DNA of 64,000 nucleotides, taken from NCBI GenBank assembly GCA_046582185.1, contig JAYGEX010000040.1:1-64000 (forward strand), given 5' to 3'. Both the position numbers and the translations under genes were made by a program. This document shows, piece by piece, positions 1-9,429 of the stretch. Under the pieces are notes generated by a model. The model ran no database searches. It had not been told where the DNA came from and was given only the letters and a program-made list of their open reading frames with translations. How positions within the stretch are numbered: the first letter of the stretch is position 1; each line of letters opens with the position of its first letter. The DNA comes from GCA-002726655 sp046582185. GTDB taxonomy: Bacteria; Pseudomonadota; Gammaproteobacteria; Pseudomonadales; Azotimanducaceae.

Positions 1-163
1 TTATAACTGGCGTGCAAAGTACGGCGGCATGGATGCTTCAATGATGAAACGAATGAAAGACCTGGAAGAAGAAAATCGTCGGTTGAAGAAAATGTATGCC
101 GAGGAGAAACTCGCAGCGGAGATCATCAAGGAGGCCATGGCGTTACAACAACGATCGACCTAA
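1..163 (+). mobile_element. IS3-family transposase OrfA, C-terminal fragment
   Basis: The frame starting at base 2 is open from the window edge to TAA at 161-163 and gives 53 residues. They contain YGGMDASMMKRMKDLEEENR followed by RLKKMYAEEKLAAEIIKEA, the leucine-zipper tail typical of IS3-family OrfA (the DNA-binding half of the transposase). The start lies outside the window. OrfB, which normally follows in an overlapping frame and carries the DDE catalytic domain, is not recognisable downstream, so this is a relic or the edge of a truncated copy. Bases 164-421 hold no gene I can support. Confidence 0.8.
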
Positions 164-421
164 TATGGCGATAGGAGGCATCACCCCAATACAGAAGCTG
201 CAACAGGCGGCATAATATATTCTACCTTTGAGAAGCATTATTAATGGGGGGGGATTACCGCGGCATTCACTGGCCCGGAAACGTTAACGGCCAGCTATTT
301 CGAACAGGAGTTTCAAGATCTGCTATTTGCATAACAAATAGCAGTCAACTTTTCTATGCACTGAGCAAACCAGTTACCATTCAGGTACATACTCGGTCTC
401 TACCTTTGCTACTATTTCTCG

Positions 422-1633
422 ATGACTATAGAACAAACATCAATTTCAAAAAGGGATGCCCGACGAATTTTTCTATCGCGGCAGGGTCTCCTTACAAATA
501 ATAGCTTCGGCCGGGGAAAGAATGCGGTCAAGAAAGCAATAGATAAGCTCTCCTGGCTACAAATCGATACCATATCTGTGGTGGAGCGTGCACACCATCA
601 CATCATTCGATCGCGAGTCAGCAATTACGACCCAGAGATGTTGCACCAGCTTCAGTCCGGCGAGCGACATCTGTTTGAATACTGGTCCCACGCAGCGGCT
701 TATCTGCCCATTAAGGACTACCGCTACTATTTACCGGTCATGGAAGGGAGTGCTCGAAAACGCAAGCCAGACAAGAAACTGGCACCGGAAATTCTCAAAC
801 GAATCAGGAACGAAGGGCCGCTACAATCCCGGGACTTTGAAGGGCCAAAGCAAACCGGATCTGCTGGCTGGTGGAACTGGAAACCAGCAAAGCGGGTACT
901 GGAGCAACTCTTTCTTTGTGGCGAATTAATGATTACCCATCGGGATGGTTTCCAGAAAGTATACGACCTAAGAGAAAACGTGCTGCCATCACATATCAAC
1001 ACATCTACCCCGACGGAAATTGAATGGTGCGAATTTATCATCGACAGAATGATCGGTGCGCTCGGCGTCGCTACAGAATATGATGTTGGCTACAGCAGAA
1101 CGGCCATCAGGCAACTAACTGACAAGAAAATCAAGCCCAGGCTTGAAGAAGCATTACAAAACCTCCTCGAATCAAACCGTATCATTGCACTGAATGTTGA
1201 AGGACTGTCCTGCTACACTCATACCGATACCTTATCGGAGTTACCGCTTCGCCTGGGCAAACGACATTTCAAACTGTTGTCTCCATTCGACAACCTGATA
1301 ATCAATCGTCGACGCACGCTGGAACTCTTTCAATTCGACTATCAGCTGGAATGTTATGTGCCTGCACCAAAGCGGCGATTCGGCTATTTCTGCCTGCCAA
1401 TTCTCTATGGCGACAAAATCATTGGTCGCATCGATGCCAAGGCGGTGCGCAAAGTTGCGGACCTGGAAATTCGAAATCTGGTAATGGATGAACATGTCAA
1501 ATTGACGGACCAACTAATATCCGCGCTAAAGAACGGCCTGATCTCTTTTGCAGAGGACAATAAATGTACATCGATCTCTACATTGAAAACGACGCCGACC
1601 AGCTTAAAGCATCAACTTAAAGGACTGCTCTGA
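422..1633 (+). CDS. ycaQ: YcaQ-family DNA glycosylase (winged-helix, HTH_42)
   Basis: The 403-residue product matches the HTH_42/YcaQ family in length (E. coli YcaQ is about 410) and in motifs. Residues 44-60 read SWLQIDTISVVERAHHH, with the Gln47-Ile-Asp49 signature of the YcaQ branch. A second family block, LFEYWSHAAAYLPI, follows near residue 85. Family members are monofunctional glycosylases built of tandem winged helices that unhook alkylated or crosslinked bases. The protein should be cytosolic and act in DNA repair. The start is the ATG at 422; no strong ribosome-binding site precedes it. The gene stands alone, convergent with the acyl-CoA ligase 37 bp away. Confidence 0.86.
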   Translation: MTIEQTSISKRDARRIFLSRQGLLTNNSFGRGKNAVKKAIDKLSWLQIDTISVVERAHHHIIRSRVSNYDPEMLHQLQSGERHLFEYWSHAAAYLPIKDYRYYLPVMEGSARKRKPDKKLAPEILKRIRNEGPLQSRDFEGPKQTGSAGWWNWKPAKRVLEQLFLCGELMITHRDGFQKVYDLRENVLPSHINTSTPTEIEWCEFIIDRMIGALGVATEYDVGYSRTAIRQLTDKKIKPRLEEALQNLLESNRIIALNVEGLSCYTHTDTLSELPLRLGKRHFKLLSPFDNLIINRRRTLELFQFDYQLECYVPAPKRRFGYFCLPILYGDKIIGRIDAKAVRKVADLEIRNLVMDEHVKLTDQLISALKNGLISFAEDNKCTSISTLKTTPTSLKHQLKGLL

Positions 1634-1670
1634 CCCCTGTTATCACTTGGGCCAGGAACTATTCCCTCAC

Positions 1671-3275
1671 CTAGATTTGCTTGTCTCGGCCGGCCCAATA
1701 TGGCGCCCGAACCAATTTTCTTTGAATTTTACCCGACGGCAATCGGGGTAATGTCTCGACAAAGTCAATCGTCCGCGGCGCTTTAAATGCAGGAAGTGCA
1801 TCACGAGTGAATTTGATAAGGTCAGCTACCATATCATTGTTACTCGCGATTCCTTCCTTCAATTGCACAATAGATTTTACTTCCTCGCCCCATTCTTCAC
1901 TTGGAATACCTACCGTACAAACATCAGCAACGGCCGGGTGTTTTAACAAGACATCATCAGTTTCCTGAGGATATATGTTAACGCCCCCCGATATTATTGT
2001 TTCCGCACTACGGCCAGTCAGAAAGAGATAACCATCCTCATCAAAATAACCCATGTCACCAAGCGTGAAATAATCGCCGCGATAGCTGTCGCCGGTCTTC
2101 GCCGTATCTTTGTAGTACTTGAATCGCACAGCCGGCGCCTTAAAGTAAATAGTACCAACCTCACCCTGGGCAACCTCGCTGCCATCGTCATTCAGGATCT
2201 TGTTGTCCGCATCATCCGGCGCTTTACCTACAGTACCCGGCTTTGCCAGCCACTCATCGGGGGCAACGAAAAAGCCGCCGCCGCCTTCAGTTGCAGCATA
2301 GTATTCAAATATCACCTCGCCAAACCAGTCGATCATGGAATGCTTAACGTGCACAGGGCACGGCGCGGCACCATGAAGGACGAAGCGCAGCTTTGAGGTG
2401 TCATATTTGGCTCGTACTTCATCGGGCAAGGCTAGCAAACGGTGAAACATAGTCGCAACCATGTGGGTATGGGTGACACTATGTTCTTGAATTTTTTGAA
2501 GTGTTTCTTCAGGATCCCATTTGTCCATAAGGACGGTGCCGACACCATTTGAAATAGGCGCAATAATATTAAATGCCAGCGGCGCAGCATGGTAAGCCGG
2601 CCCTGTACACAACGCACGATCTGTTTCTGCGTTCCATTCGGCTGCGACGCTAGTTCGGTTGACTGTATCTGATGCAGCGGGAGCGCTGCTGGCAGCTGCG
2701 GCAACTACGGCTCTGTCCCTGAAGACACCTTTGGGTCTCCCTGTGGTACCAGAGGTATACAACATCTGTGTCCCTAACTCTGGTTCGTCGATATTGCCGG
2801 TATCTTCTACGCCAACAAGATCATCATAGCTATCGAAGCCTTCAATCACCCCGCCTGTTGCAAGTACCAACTTTAGTTGGCTTCCATTATCCGCAAGTGC
2901 ATCAATCGCAGATTGCTGGCATCTTACATCGGCGATGAATGCCTTGGCCTCGCAATTACCCACAACATAGGAAGCATTGTCGCCGGTTAGATGCCAGTTG
3001 ATAGGGGTAATACGAAATCCTGCACGCATACAGGCAAAATAAACTTCAAGGAATTCAGGTCGATTGGTCAACAACATGGCGACGCCATCATCTGGCTTAA
3101 GACCAGCTTTTCTAAGAACCCGCACTAGTTGATTGGTTCTGGCATTAAGCTCGGCGAAGGTTCGAGCGCCGAAGTTGGTCGTTACCGCCATCCTGTCTGG
3201 CGATTGTTGTGCGTGATAAGCAACAGTCATTCCTGTCTTTGCTGCCTGAGGAAGGTCAATTCGAACATCGCTCAT
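1671..3275 (-). CDS. AMP-dependent acyl-CoA synthetase (FadD-like)
   Basis: The 534-residue protein is an ANL-superfamily adenylating enzyme. The ATP-binding P-loop YTSGTTGRPKG lies at residues 173-183. The YYAATEGGGG adenylate-binding block, the GDMGYFDEDGYLFLTGR hinge region and the C-terminal RLPSGKIQRK, which holds the catalytic lysine, follow in the usual order. It should activate a carboxylic acid to its CoA thioester using ATP. The substrate cannot be read from the sequence; length and motifs fit medium-chain or branched acid ligases rather than acetyl-CoA synthetase. It is divergent from an acyl-CoA dehydrogenase that starts about 170 bp away, so the two may share a control region and act in one pathway. 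Confidence 0.9.
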   Translation of the reverse strand: MSDVRIDLPQAAKTGMTVAYHAQQSPDRMAVTTNFGARTFAELNARTNQLVRVLRKAGLKPDDGVAMLLTNRPEFLEVYFACMRAGFRITPINWHLTGDNASYVVGNCEAKAFIADVRCQQSAIDALADNGSQLKLVLATGGVIEGFDSYDDLVGVEDTGNIDEPELGTQMLYTSGTTGRPKGVFRDRAVVAAAASSAPAASDTVNRTSVAAEWNAETDRALCTGPAYHAAPLAFNIIAPISNGVGTVLMDKWDPEETLQKIQEHSVTHTHMVATMFHRLLALPDEVRAKYDTSKLRFVLHGAAPCPVHVKHSMIDWFGEVIFEYYAATEGGGGFFVAPDEWLAKPGTVGKAPDDADNKILNDDGSEVAQGEVGTIYFKAPAVRFKYYKDTAKTGDSYRGDYFTLGDMGYFDEDGYLFLTGRSAETIISGGVNIYPQETDDVLLKHPAVADVCTVGIPSEEWGEEVKSIVQLKEGIASNNDMVADLIKFTRDALPAFKAPRTIDFVETLPRLPSGKIQRKLVRAPYWAGRDKQI

Positions 3276-3445
3276 TATATTGCTTATCCTTATTCTGCCA
3301 TCAGTGCTTCGACTATCAGCACATTTTATTTTACTTGTAGTGTCCGATTAGAGTGCATTATCTTCACCACTAGCGCAACTCACGTTTTATAATGGCGCTG
3401 GTAATCTATAGCATTACAAACCTTACCTTCTCTATGGATAGACAA

Positions 3446-4654
3446 ATGGAACTCGGTGTTTCCAAAAAAATCAAACCCGTTGTGGTCAAGCTTCGTTCAT
3501 TTATTAACGAAATAATTATCCCCAATGAGTCGTTATACCTCGACGAATTATCGACGAACCGGTGGTCGCAGCCACCAGTCATGGCATCCATGATTGATAA
3601 GGCCAAAAAGGAAGGTCTGTTCAACCTCTTTATCGAGTCAGATAAACATCAGTTTAACGAAGTGGAATACGCGCACTTGAGTGAATTGATGGGCAGATCC
3701 GATATTGCCGCCGAAGTATTTAACTGTGCCGCGCCGGATACGGGCAATATGGAAGTACTGGCAAAGTATGGCAGCGATGAACAACGAGCGAATTATCTGG
3801 TCCCGCTCCTAATGGGTAATATAAAGTCCGGCTTCGCCATGTCAGAGCCTGCTGTCGCCTCTTCGGATGCCGGGAACATAGCCTCCACTGCCACTCGAAA
3901 TGGCGATCACTGGACGCTCAATGGCGAAAAGTCATGGGTCTCTGGTGCCGGCGATGCCAGATGTAAATTCCTGGTTGTGATGTGCATTACAAAACCTGGC
4001 GCTAACCTCGCCGCGGACCGCCAATCCATAATGTTGGTTCCCATGGATACTGAAGGCGTCACCATCACCCGAATGATTTCTGTCTTCGGATATGATGACG
4101 CACCTCAAGGACATGCCCAGATTAAATTTGATAATGTTCAGATTCCGATCACCAATTTAATAGGCAAGGATGGTCAGGGCTTTGAAATTGCACAAGGCAG
4201 AATGGGTTCAGGCAGAATTCACCAGTGTATGCGCTCTATTGGCGCGGCTGAACGCGCACTTGAATTGATGGTAAAGAGATCAACCAGCAGATTTGCATTT
4301 GGCAAGCCCTTGTCAGAGCTTGGCGGCAATGTCGATGTAATCGCAAACTCACGGATAGAGATTGAAATGAGCCGCTTGATGGCCCTGAAAGCCGCATGGA
4401 CATTTGAAGACCAGGGATTGCTGCAGGCCCTGAATGTAATTGCACAAATGAAGGTGGTTGTGCCGAATATGGCCTTGAACGTCATTGATCGCGCCATACA
4501 AATGCATGGTGGCACGGGCGTATCCGAAGATACGCCATTGGCCAAAATGTGGGCAGCACATCGCGCAATGAGGTTATCGGATGGGCCAGACGAGGTTCAC
4601 AGAGAGATGATTTCGAGGCAAGAGATGGGAAAATTTCCCCTTAGCTATGTCTAG
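3446..4654 (+). CDS. Acyl-CoA dehydrogenase (ACAD10/11-like)
   Basis: This FAD-dependent acyl-CoA dehydrogenase has the conserved FAMSEPAVASSDAGNI flavin/substrate segment, the APDTGNME motif near the N terminus and the C-terminal RLSDGPDEVHR typical of the ACAD10/11 branch. It introduces a trans-2 double bond into an acyl-CoA and passes electrons to ETF. The open frame extends to an ATG at 3392, but family similarity begins at MELGVSKKIK, so I place the start at 3446, preceded by GGA at 3436-3438; 3434 is another option. The product is then 402 residues. Its divergent neighbour is an acyl-CoA ligase, which suggests joint use. Confidence 0.88.
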   Translation: MELGVSKKIKPVVVKLRSFINEIIIPNESLYLDELSTNRWSQPPVMASMIDKAKKEGLFNLFIESDKHQFNEVEYAHLSELMGRSDIAAEVFNCAAPDTGNMEVLAKYGSDEQRANYLVPLLMGNIKSGFAMSEPAVASSDAGNIASTATRNGDHWTLNGEKSWVSGAGDARCKFLVVMCITKPGANLAADRQSIMLVPMDTEGVTITRMISVFGYDDAPQGHAQIKFDNVQIPITNLIGKDGQGFEIAQGRMGSGRIHQCMRSIGAAERALELMVKRSTSRFAFGKPLSELGGNVDVIANSRIEIEMSRLMALKAAWTFEDQGLLQALNVIAQMKVVVPNMALNVIDRAIQMHGGTGVSEDTPLAKMWAAHRAMRLSDGPDEVHREMISRQEMGKFPLSYV

Positions 4655-4669
4655 CCTTGCTGGTTAGTT

Positions 4670-4702
4670 CAGCACAACCCGAGTTCAACCTCGCTTGTGC
4701 TG
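4670..4702. terminator. Hairpin between convergent genes
   Basis: An 8-bp perfect stem (CAGCACAA 4670-4677 with TTGTGCTG 4695-4702) encloses a second 4-bp stem (CGAG/CTCG). It sits between the acyl-CoA dehydrogenase stop and the end of the beta-lactamase-like gene, and overlaps the latter's last codons. Neither side carries a clear T-run, so an intrinsic terminator is only possible, not proven. Confidence 0.35.
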
Positions 4703-6049
4703 TCGAAAGCGGTTGTTAACAAACTGAAATTTCCCATCAAGCTTGTCTGAAAACAGAAACTTCATTCTATCAAGTTGTTCATTGCCGGTCGCCATCACCG
4801 CAGTATTACGATCAATGAACGACAATTTCGACTTGTCAGGAAAAGCATTGCCACCGCCATTCAGGAATGAGGTCACAGTCAATTTTCCTGCCTTCTCATC
4901 AAACTGCAACCGGCCTCCCATATTGCTATAGGAACCGGTGAAGTCTGCCTTGGCCACCTTAAGATCACCGCTGGCAATTGCAGATTCAGGCTCAGATATT
5001 TTGGCCAGGCCTTGAAACACATCTCTTAGAATACTATCGGACAGTCCCTGTGCATCGCCGCCATTAGTTAACAGGGCAACCGCGATATTCTTCTCCGGCA
5101 ATATTCTTAAGTAAGAAAATTGGCCAATCGTTGCACCATCATGTCCGTACAGGCTATGGCCACGCCAATCCATCAGGAACCACCCAAGCCCCCAGGCTTT
5201 CACTGCACCACGGCTGTGTTTCTGCAAGTTAATCTGCTTGCGCTGCATTGCCTTAACGCTCTTGTTGGACAAGATCCTTTCACCCTTTGGATTTCGACCA
5301 CCAATCATATGCATTTGGGCAAACTTCAACAGGTCAGATGAGGACATCGCAGGTGTTGCACCCGCAGCCTTTTGGCCATGGGATAAAAACGGTACTCGCG
5401 AGGTATACCAGACATTCTTCTTCCGGCTTGGCACATGACCAATTACACAACGAAATCTTAGAGTATCCTCAGGCAAACTAATGGCATGAGACATACCCAA
5501 AGGTTCAAAGATTCGTTGCTGAAGCACTGTATCGAATGTTTGACGCGTCAATACCTCGATCACTCTGCCAAGCACCGCAAAGCCAAGATTACAATAGGAA
5601 TGTTTGGCTTCCAGGGGGAACAGGCTCGGCACCATGGTCGCCATGCTCACCAGTTTTTCGATGCAATCATCGCCTCGCCCTGAATCAACGAAGAAATCCC
5701 CATCGATACCACTTTGATGAGACAGGAAGTGGCGCACCGTTACCTGTCTGGATACACCCAGATCCGCAACGCGAAATTTCGGCAAGTATTCAACGATCGG
5801 TGCATCCAGCTCAACCTTGCCCTCATCAACCAGCTGCATGATAAGCGTGGTTGTGAAGGGTTTACTGATAGAACCAATCTGGAATATTGTATCCGTTGTT
5901 GTGGGTACGCGCGTATCAAGATTGATTACGCCAGCAGCAGCCTCACCAAGTACACGATTATTTCTTAAGATAGCAATACTCGCACCTGGAATATGATATT
6001 TTTTTATTCCAGCACGCAGTAGTTTTGGTAAATCCTGAACAATGGTCAT
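4685..6049 (-). CDS. Serine hydrolase, beta-lactamase class C/esterase fold
   Basis: The 454-residue product has the penicillin-binding fold (PF00144): SxxK as Ser60-Ile-Ser-Lys63 in GSISKPFT, a Y-C-N triad near residue 158 (HSYCNLGF) and a later YGHDG element. These residues make a serine acylation site. Relatives include esterases, D-aminopeptidases and class C beta-lactamases, so resistance should not be assumed. The C-terminal part after about residue 350 resembles the small lipocalin-like DUF3471 type extension. No signal peptide is seen, so it is probably cytosolic. I chose ATG at 6049, which has AGGA 8 bp upstream, over a TTG at 6064. Confidence 0.88.
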   Translation of the reverse strand: MTIVQDLPKLLRAGIKKYHIPGASIAILRNNRVLGEAAAGVINLDTRVPTTTDTIFQIGSISKPFTTTLIMQLVDEGKVELDAPIVEYLPKFRVADLGVSRQVTVRHFLSHQSGIDGDFFVDSGRGDDCIEKLVSMATMVPSLFPLEAKHSYCNLGFAVLGRVIEVLTRQTFDTVLQQRIFEPLGMSHAISLPEDTLRFRCVIGHVPSRKKNVWYTSRVPFLSHGQKAAGATPAMSSSDLLKFAQMHMIGGRNPKGERILSNKSVKAMQRKQINLQKHSRGAVKAWGLGWFLMDWRGHSLYGHDGATIGQFSYLRILPEKNIAVALLTNGGDAQGLSDSILRDVFQGLAKISEPESAIASGDLKVAKADFTGSYSNMGGRLQFDEKAGKLTVTSFLNGGGNAFPDKSKLSFIDRNTAVMATGNEQLDRMKFLFSDKLDGKFQFVNNRFRQHKRG

Positions 6050-6225
6050 GGCAAATTCCTGCAATATTATTCTGTTTATAGTGTGCCATTGAGTTCGGGC
6101 GGGAACAAATCATTAAGCGATATTTTCCGAAAATATGACGAAATTCAGCAAAGCCATTAAACTCAAATTTTAATTAGTCTGCTATCATCCTGATCGCTAC
6201 AGCAACCATATGTGAGGTAATTATT

Positions 6226-7692
6226 GTGCGCATCGCCATCGCTGGTATCGGTCATGAAACAAATACTTACTGTCAGGACCAAACGCAACTCTCCGATTTC
6301 TACATTGCACGGGGCGAGAAGATACTGCGAAGCCGGGGTACCGAAACAAGTGTAGGTGGAGCGCTGGATACATGTGAGGAACTGGGCATCGAAGCCGTAC
6401 CAATCATGGTCGCAGGAACTCAGCCATCCGGCACCATTGCCCGGGATGCATATGAGTCATTAAAAGCCGAGATACTTGCAGGCATAGAGAAAGAACTGCC
6501 GCTCGATGGCATTTTCCTGGAATTACATGGCGCAGGCGTAGTTGATGGCATTCCAGATCTCGAGGGGGACCTAACTTCAGATATTAGAAGATTGGTCGGC
6601 GAAGCTGTACCCATCACCGCAAGTTTTGACCTTCACGGAAACATCACCCAGAAGATGGCGGACGCCCTGGACGGTGTTTTCGCATGCCACCAATACCCAC
6701 ACATCGATATGCAGTTACGTGCCAGGGAAGCAATCGAACTTATTGTTGCAATGCTCAAGGAAAACTTTCGGCCGACTCTGCATGTGGAAACGGTTCCCAT
6801 CTTAATGCCAACAACAACAACATTTCTTGGTGCGGGTAAGGAAATGCTGGAACGGATACTGGCTGAAGAGAGTAATGAAGATGTTATTGATGTGAGCTGG
6901 TTCCATGGATTTCCCTACACAGACATTGAACATGTTGGCACTCATATATGTGTAACCAGTAGAGGAGACCGTGATAAAACCGCATCCCTGGCTCGCAAAA
7001 TCGCCACCGACCTTTGGAATTATCGCGAAAATTTCCGGCCTGACAGTCTGTCTGCTGATGAAGCAGTAAGGCAGGCTACACAAGCGACCAGCCTGCCAGT
7101 CGTTATTAATGAGACATCTGATAATTGCGGTGGCGGAACACCGGGAGACGGCACTCACCTCTTACGAGCAATGCTGGAAGCAAAGGTACAAAATGCTTGC
7201 TTTGGTTTTGTCGTCGACCCTGAAGTTGCATTGCAGGCACATGAAGCGGGCGTTGGTGCAACAATTAACATTAGCCTGGGTGGCAAATATGACGACCTCC
7301 ATGGTGAGCCTCTGGAACTCGTCGTCTATATCAAAGCCTTGCATGATGGCCGCCTGACCATGCAAGCCATGGGTAAAGGCTCGCCAATTCACTACGGTAA
7401 AATGGCAAGACTGGTGGTTAATGATATGGATATTATCGTTGCCAGCAGGCGGCACCAAACCTTCGACCCTGAACCTTTTCTTGCCGTAGGTATTGATGTG
7501 CGAAGGCTTAACATCATCGCCTTGAAATCCAGCAATCATTTCAGGGCTGGCTTTGATGACATCGCCGGTACCATAATCACAGCCGATCCACCGGGGCTAA
7601 CCACCCATCATATCGAAATATTCCCGCGCAAGAATGCCTCTCAACCCATGTGGCCCATAGATGATCTGGCGGAGTATTCTCCAGGCGCATAA
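6226..7692 (+). CDS. M81-family metallopeptidase (MlrC-like)
   Basis: The 488-residue protein matches MlrC, the microcystin-LR degradation peptidase family (MlrC_N then MlrC_C). It begins MRIAIAGIGHETNTY with the metal-site His10-Glu-Thr-Asn. It then has ELHGAGV, SFDLHGN and ACHQYPHID, the other conserved His/Asp blocks. Most bacterial members are of unknown substrate and cleave small or cyclic peptides; microcystin breakdown is not implied. The start is GTG at 6226 with GAGGTAA at 6214-6220. It precedes the broken VOC gene on the same strand with 91 bp between them. Confidence 0.92.
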   Translation: MRIAIAGIGHETNTYCQDQTQLSDFYIARGEKILRSRGTETSVGGALDTCEELGIEAVPIMVAGTQPSGTIARDAYESLKAEILAGIEKELPLDGIFLELHGAGVVDGIPDLEGDLTSDIRRLVGEAVPITASFDLHGNITQKMADALDGVFACHQYPHIDMQLRAREAIELIVAMLKENFRPTLHVETVPILMPTTTTFLGAGKEMLERILAEESNEDVIDVSWFHGFPYTDIEHVGTHICVTSRGDRDKTASLARKIATDLWNYRENFRPDSLSADEAVRQATQATSLPVVINETSDNCGGGTPGDGTHLLRAMLEAKVQNACFGFVVDPEVALQAHEAGVGATINISLGGKYDDLHGEPLELVVYIKALHDGRLTMQAMGKGSPIHYGKMARLVVNDMDIIVASRRHQTFDPEPFLAVGIDVRRLNIIALKSSNHFRAGFDDIAGTIITADPPGLTTHHIEIFPRKNASQPMWPIDDLAEYSPGA

Positions 7693-7783
7693 TTATTATT
7701 GAAGGCAATTCCTTTACGCGACCTCAACGTATGATCGAGGGTCTCGAGAGAGATCGATATTACAATATAGGAGTAATAAACAA

Positions 7784-8152
7784 ATGATTGGATACGTCAC
7801 GATCGGTGTAAGCGATATGGACAAGGGTAAGGCTTTCTGATGAGATCTCCTGGCACCTCTGGGCGCCAAGGTTCTTATGGACATGGGTCGAATCGCACTT
7901 ATGGGCACGGCGCCAGATCAACCCATGTTGGCGGTCTGCGTTCCCTATGACGAGGGCGACCCACAGCCAGGTAACGGCAATATGATCGCTATTCCTGCGG
8001 GCTCGCGGGAAAAGGTTGATGAAATGTACGCCAAGGCTATTGAAATGGGCGCCACGGATGAAGGCCCCGCTGGCGAACGTATGCCGACATTCTACGGTGG
8101 CTACTTTAGAGATCCGGATGGCAACAAGGCTGTCTTCTATCATATGGGATAG
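7784..8152 (+). pseudogene. VOC/glyoxalase-fold protein interrupted by two stops
   Basis: The frame from ATG 7784 to the TAG ending at 8152 would give 122 residues of the VOC (glyoxalase/bleomycin resistance) superfamily. It starts MIGYVTIGVSDMDKGKAF and ends GGYFRDPDGNKAVFYHMG. Codons 19 and 20 (7838-7843) are TGA TGA, and the same frame then continues with recognisable family sequence (LAPLGAKVLMDMGR). A good ribosome-binding site (TAGGAG, 7768-7773) is kept. At the stops, family members usually read KAFYDE-L-LAPLG, so a pair of compensating indels could also explain it. Translation could restart at ATG 7877, but that product lacks the first beta-alpha unit. Confidence 0.75.
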
Positions 8153-8188
8153 ATATCTTTGTTCCCTTAAAAGACACGCATCTAAAAT

Positions 8189-8222
8189 AAGCCCGGGTTC
8201 TACATGGACGATACCCGGGCTT
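8189..8222. terminator. Bidirectional intrinsic terminator
   Basis: A perfect 10-bp stem (AAGCCCGGGT 8189-8198 with ACCCGGGCTT 8213-8222), a 14-nt loop and a pyrimidine-rich CTTTCTT tail on the plus side sit between the VOC relic and the convergent aldo/keto reductase. On the minus side the tail reads ATTTTAGA. It probably ends transcription from both directions. Confidence 0.75.
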
Positions 8223-8227
8223 CTTTC

Positions 8228-9172
8228 TTAGCGCTTGCTGATCTCGGCGACCTGCCACATCTCTTCATCATTTAACTGCCACGCGGCAGCGCTGGCATTT
8301 TGCTTTACCTGTTCAACTGATGTCGCCCCGGCAATCACACTTGAAATACAGGGCAAACTGGCAAGCCAGCTCATCGCCAGCTCCAATAGGCTATGTTCAC
8401 GCTCCTGGGCGAAGCTACTGAGTTTTTCAACCACATCAAATATATCATCAGACATTGCCGCCTTGGCGCGTTCACCCATGGTAGACAAACGAGTACCCTC
8501 TGGCGCATCTGTACCGCGGCGATACTTGTCCGTTAGCATGCCACTGGCAAGTGGGAAGTATGGCAATATTCCTATGCCAAATTCCTCGCATGCCGGGATC
8601 ACCTCTCGTTCTAGCCGTCGGTCCAACAAACTATACTGGTTTTGAGCCGTAGCGAAGCGATTCAAACCATTGGATGTTGCAGTCCAATCAGCGTCTACAA
8701 GTTGCCAGGCAGAAAAATTGGAGCTTCCCAAATAGCGAACTTTTCCCTGATGCACCAGATCATCAAGTGCCCGAAGGGTTTCTTCGATTGGCGTTTCGGC
8801 ATCCGGCACATGTTGCTGGTATAGATCAATATAATCCGTACCCAATCGCTTCAGGCTGGCTTCAACTGCATTCATGATATATCTGCGAGAGGCGCCTCGC
8901 TTGAGATCACCCTCACCCATGGGACTTGCATATTTCGTCGCGATGACAATCTCACTACGGTCTTTACCAGCAATCGCTTTACCGAGATATTCTTCGGAAA
9001 CGCCTCGCGGACCATAAACATCCGCAGTATCAAAGAAGTTTATTCCTTCATCCAGGGCAGCATCGACAATATTTACCGTGGCGCTGGCGTCACAGCGTCG
9101 TCCAAAGTTATTGCAGCCAATACCTACAATTGACACTTTTAGCCCGGTTGATCCCAGATTTCTGTATTCCAT
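8228..9172 (-). CDS. Aldo/keto reductase
   Basis: The 314-residue TIM-barrel protein carries the AKR catalytic tetrad: Asp and Tyr in FFDTADVYGPRG, Lys in IATKYASP and His in LYQQHVPD. The NADPH-binding C-terminal segment IAGATSVEQVKQNASA follows. Such enzymes reduce carbonyls to alcohols with NADPH; the sequence most resembles the YajO/AKR11-13 type but the substrate is unknown. The start ATG is preceded by GGGA at good spacing. It is monocistronic and convergent with the VOC relic. Confidence 0.92.
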   Translation of the reverse strand: MEYRNLGSTGLKVSIVGIGCNNFGRRCDASATVNIVDAALDEGINFFDTADVYGPRGVSEEYLGKAIAGKDRSEIVIATKYASPMGEGDLKRGASRRYIMNAVEASLKRLGTDYIDLYQQHVPDAETPIEETLRALDDLVHQGKVRYLGSSNFSAWQLVDADWTATSNGLNRFATAQNQYSLLDRRLEREVIPACEEFGIGILPYFPLASGMLTDKYRRGTDAPEGTRLSTMGERAKAAMSDDIFDVVEKLSSFAQEREHSLLELAMSWLASLPCISSVIAGATSVEQVKQNASAAAWQLNDEEMWQVAEISKR

Positions 9173-9429
9173 AATATTTTCCCAAATCGATTGCGCATCT
9201 TCAGATTAAAGTTTTCTGCATCGTGCCGCCATGATTCAATCCAAATTCACGAGCGATATGCTGATATCACCGCGGAATATAGGTATCAGTGCATTTTCAG
9301 ATGGCTTGCACAGTTATTCAGTTTACGGTAAGTTGCGCATCTCTGTGATGCTCACCATCCAGAGAAATCCTGAAATAGAAGCCTCGCGCAAAAACGTAAA
9401 GCGCCGGTCTTTTTTTTTTGGATAAAAAA

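Noticed and set aside
244..501. 85-codon open frame near the left edge
   Set aside because: No family resemblance, overlaps the well-supported ycaQ start, and has no ribosome-binding site.
7838..7843. TGA TGA in the VOC gene as selenocysteine
   Set aside because: Two stops in a row, no SECIS-like hairpin visible and no Cys at this position in the family.
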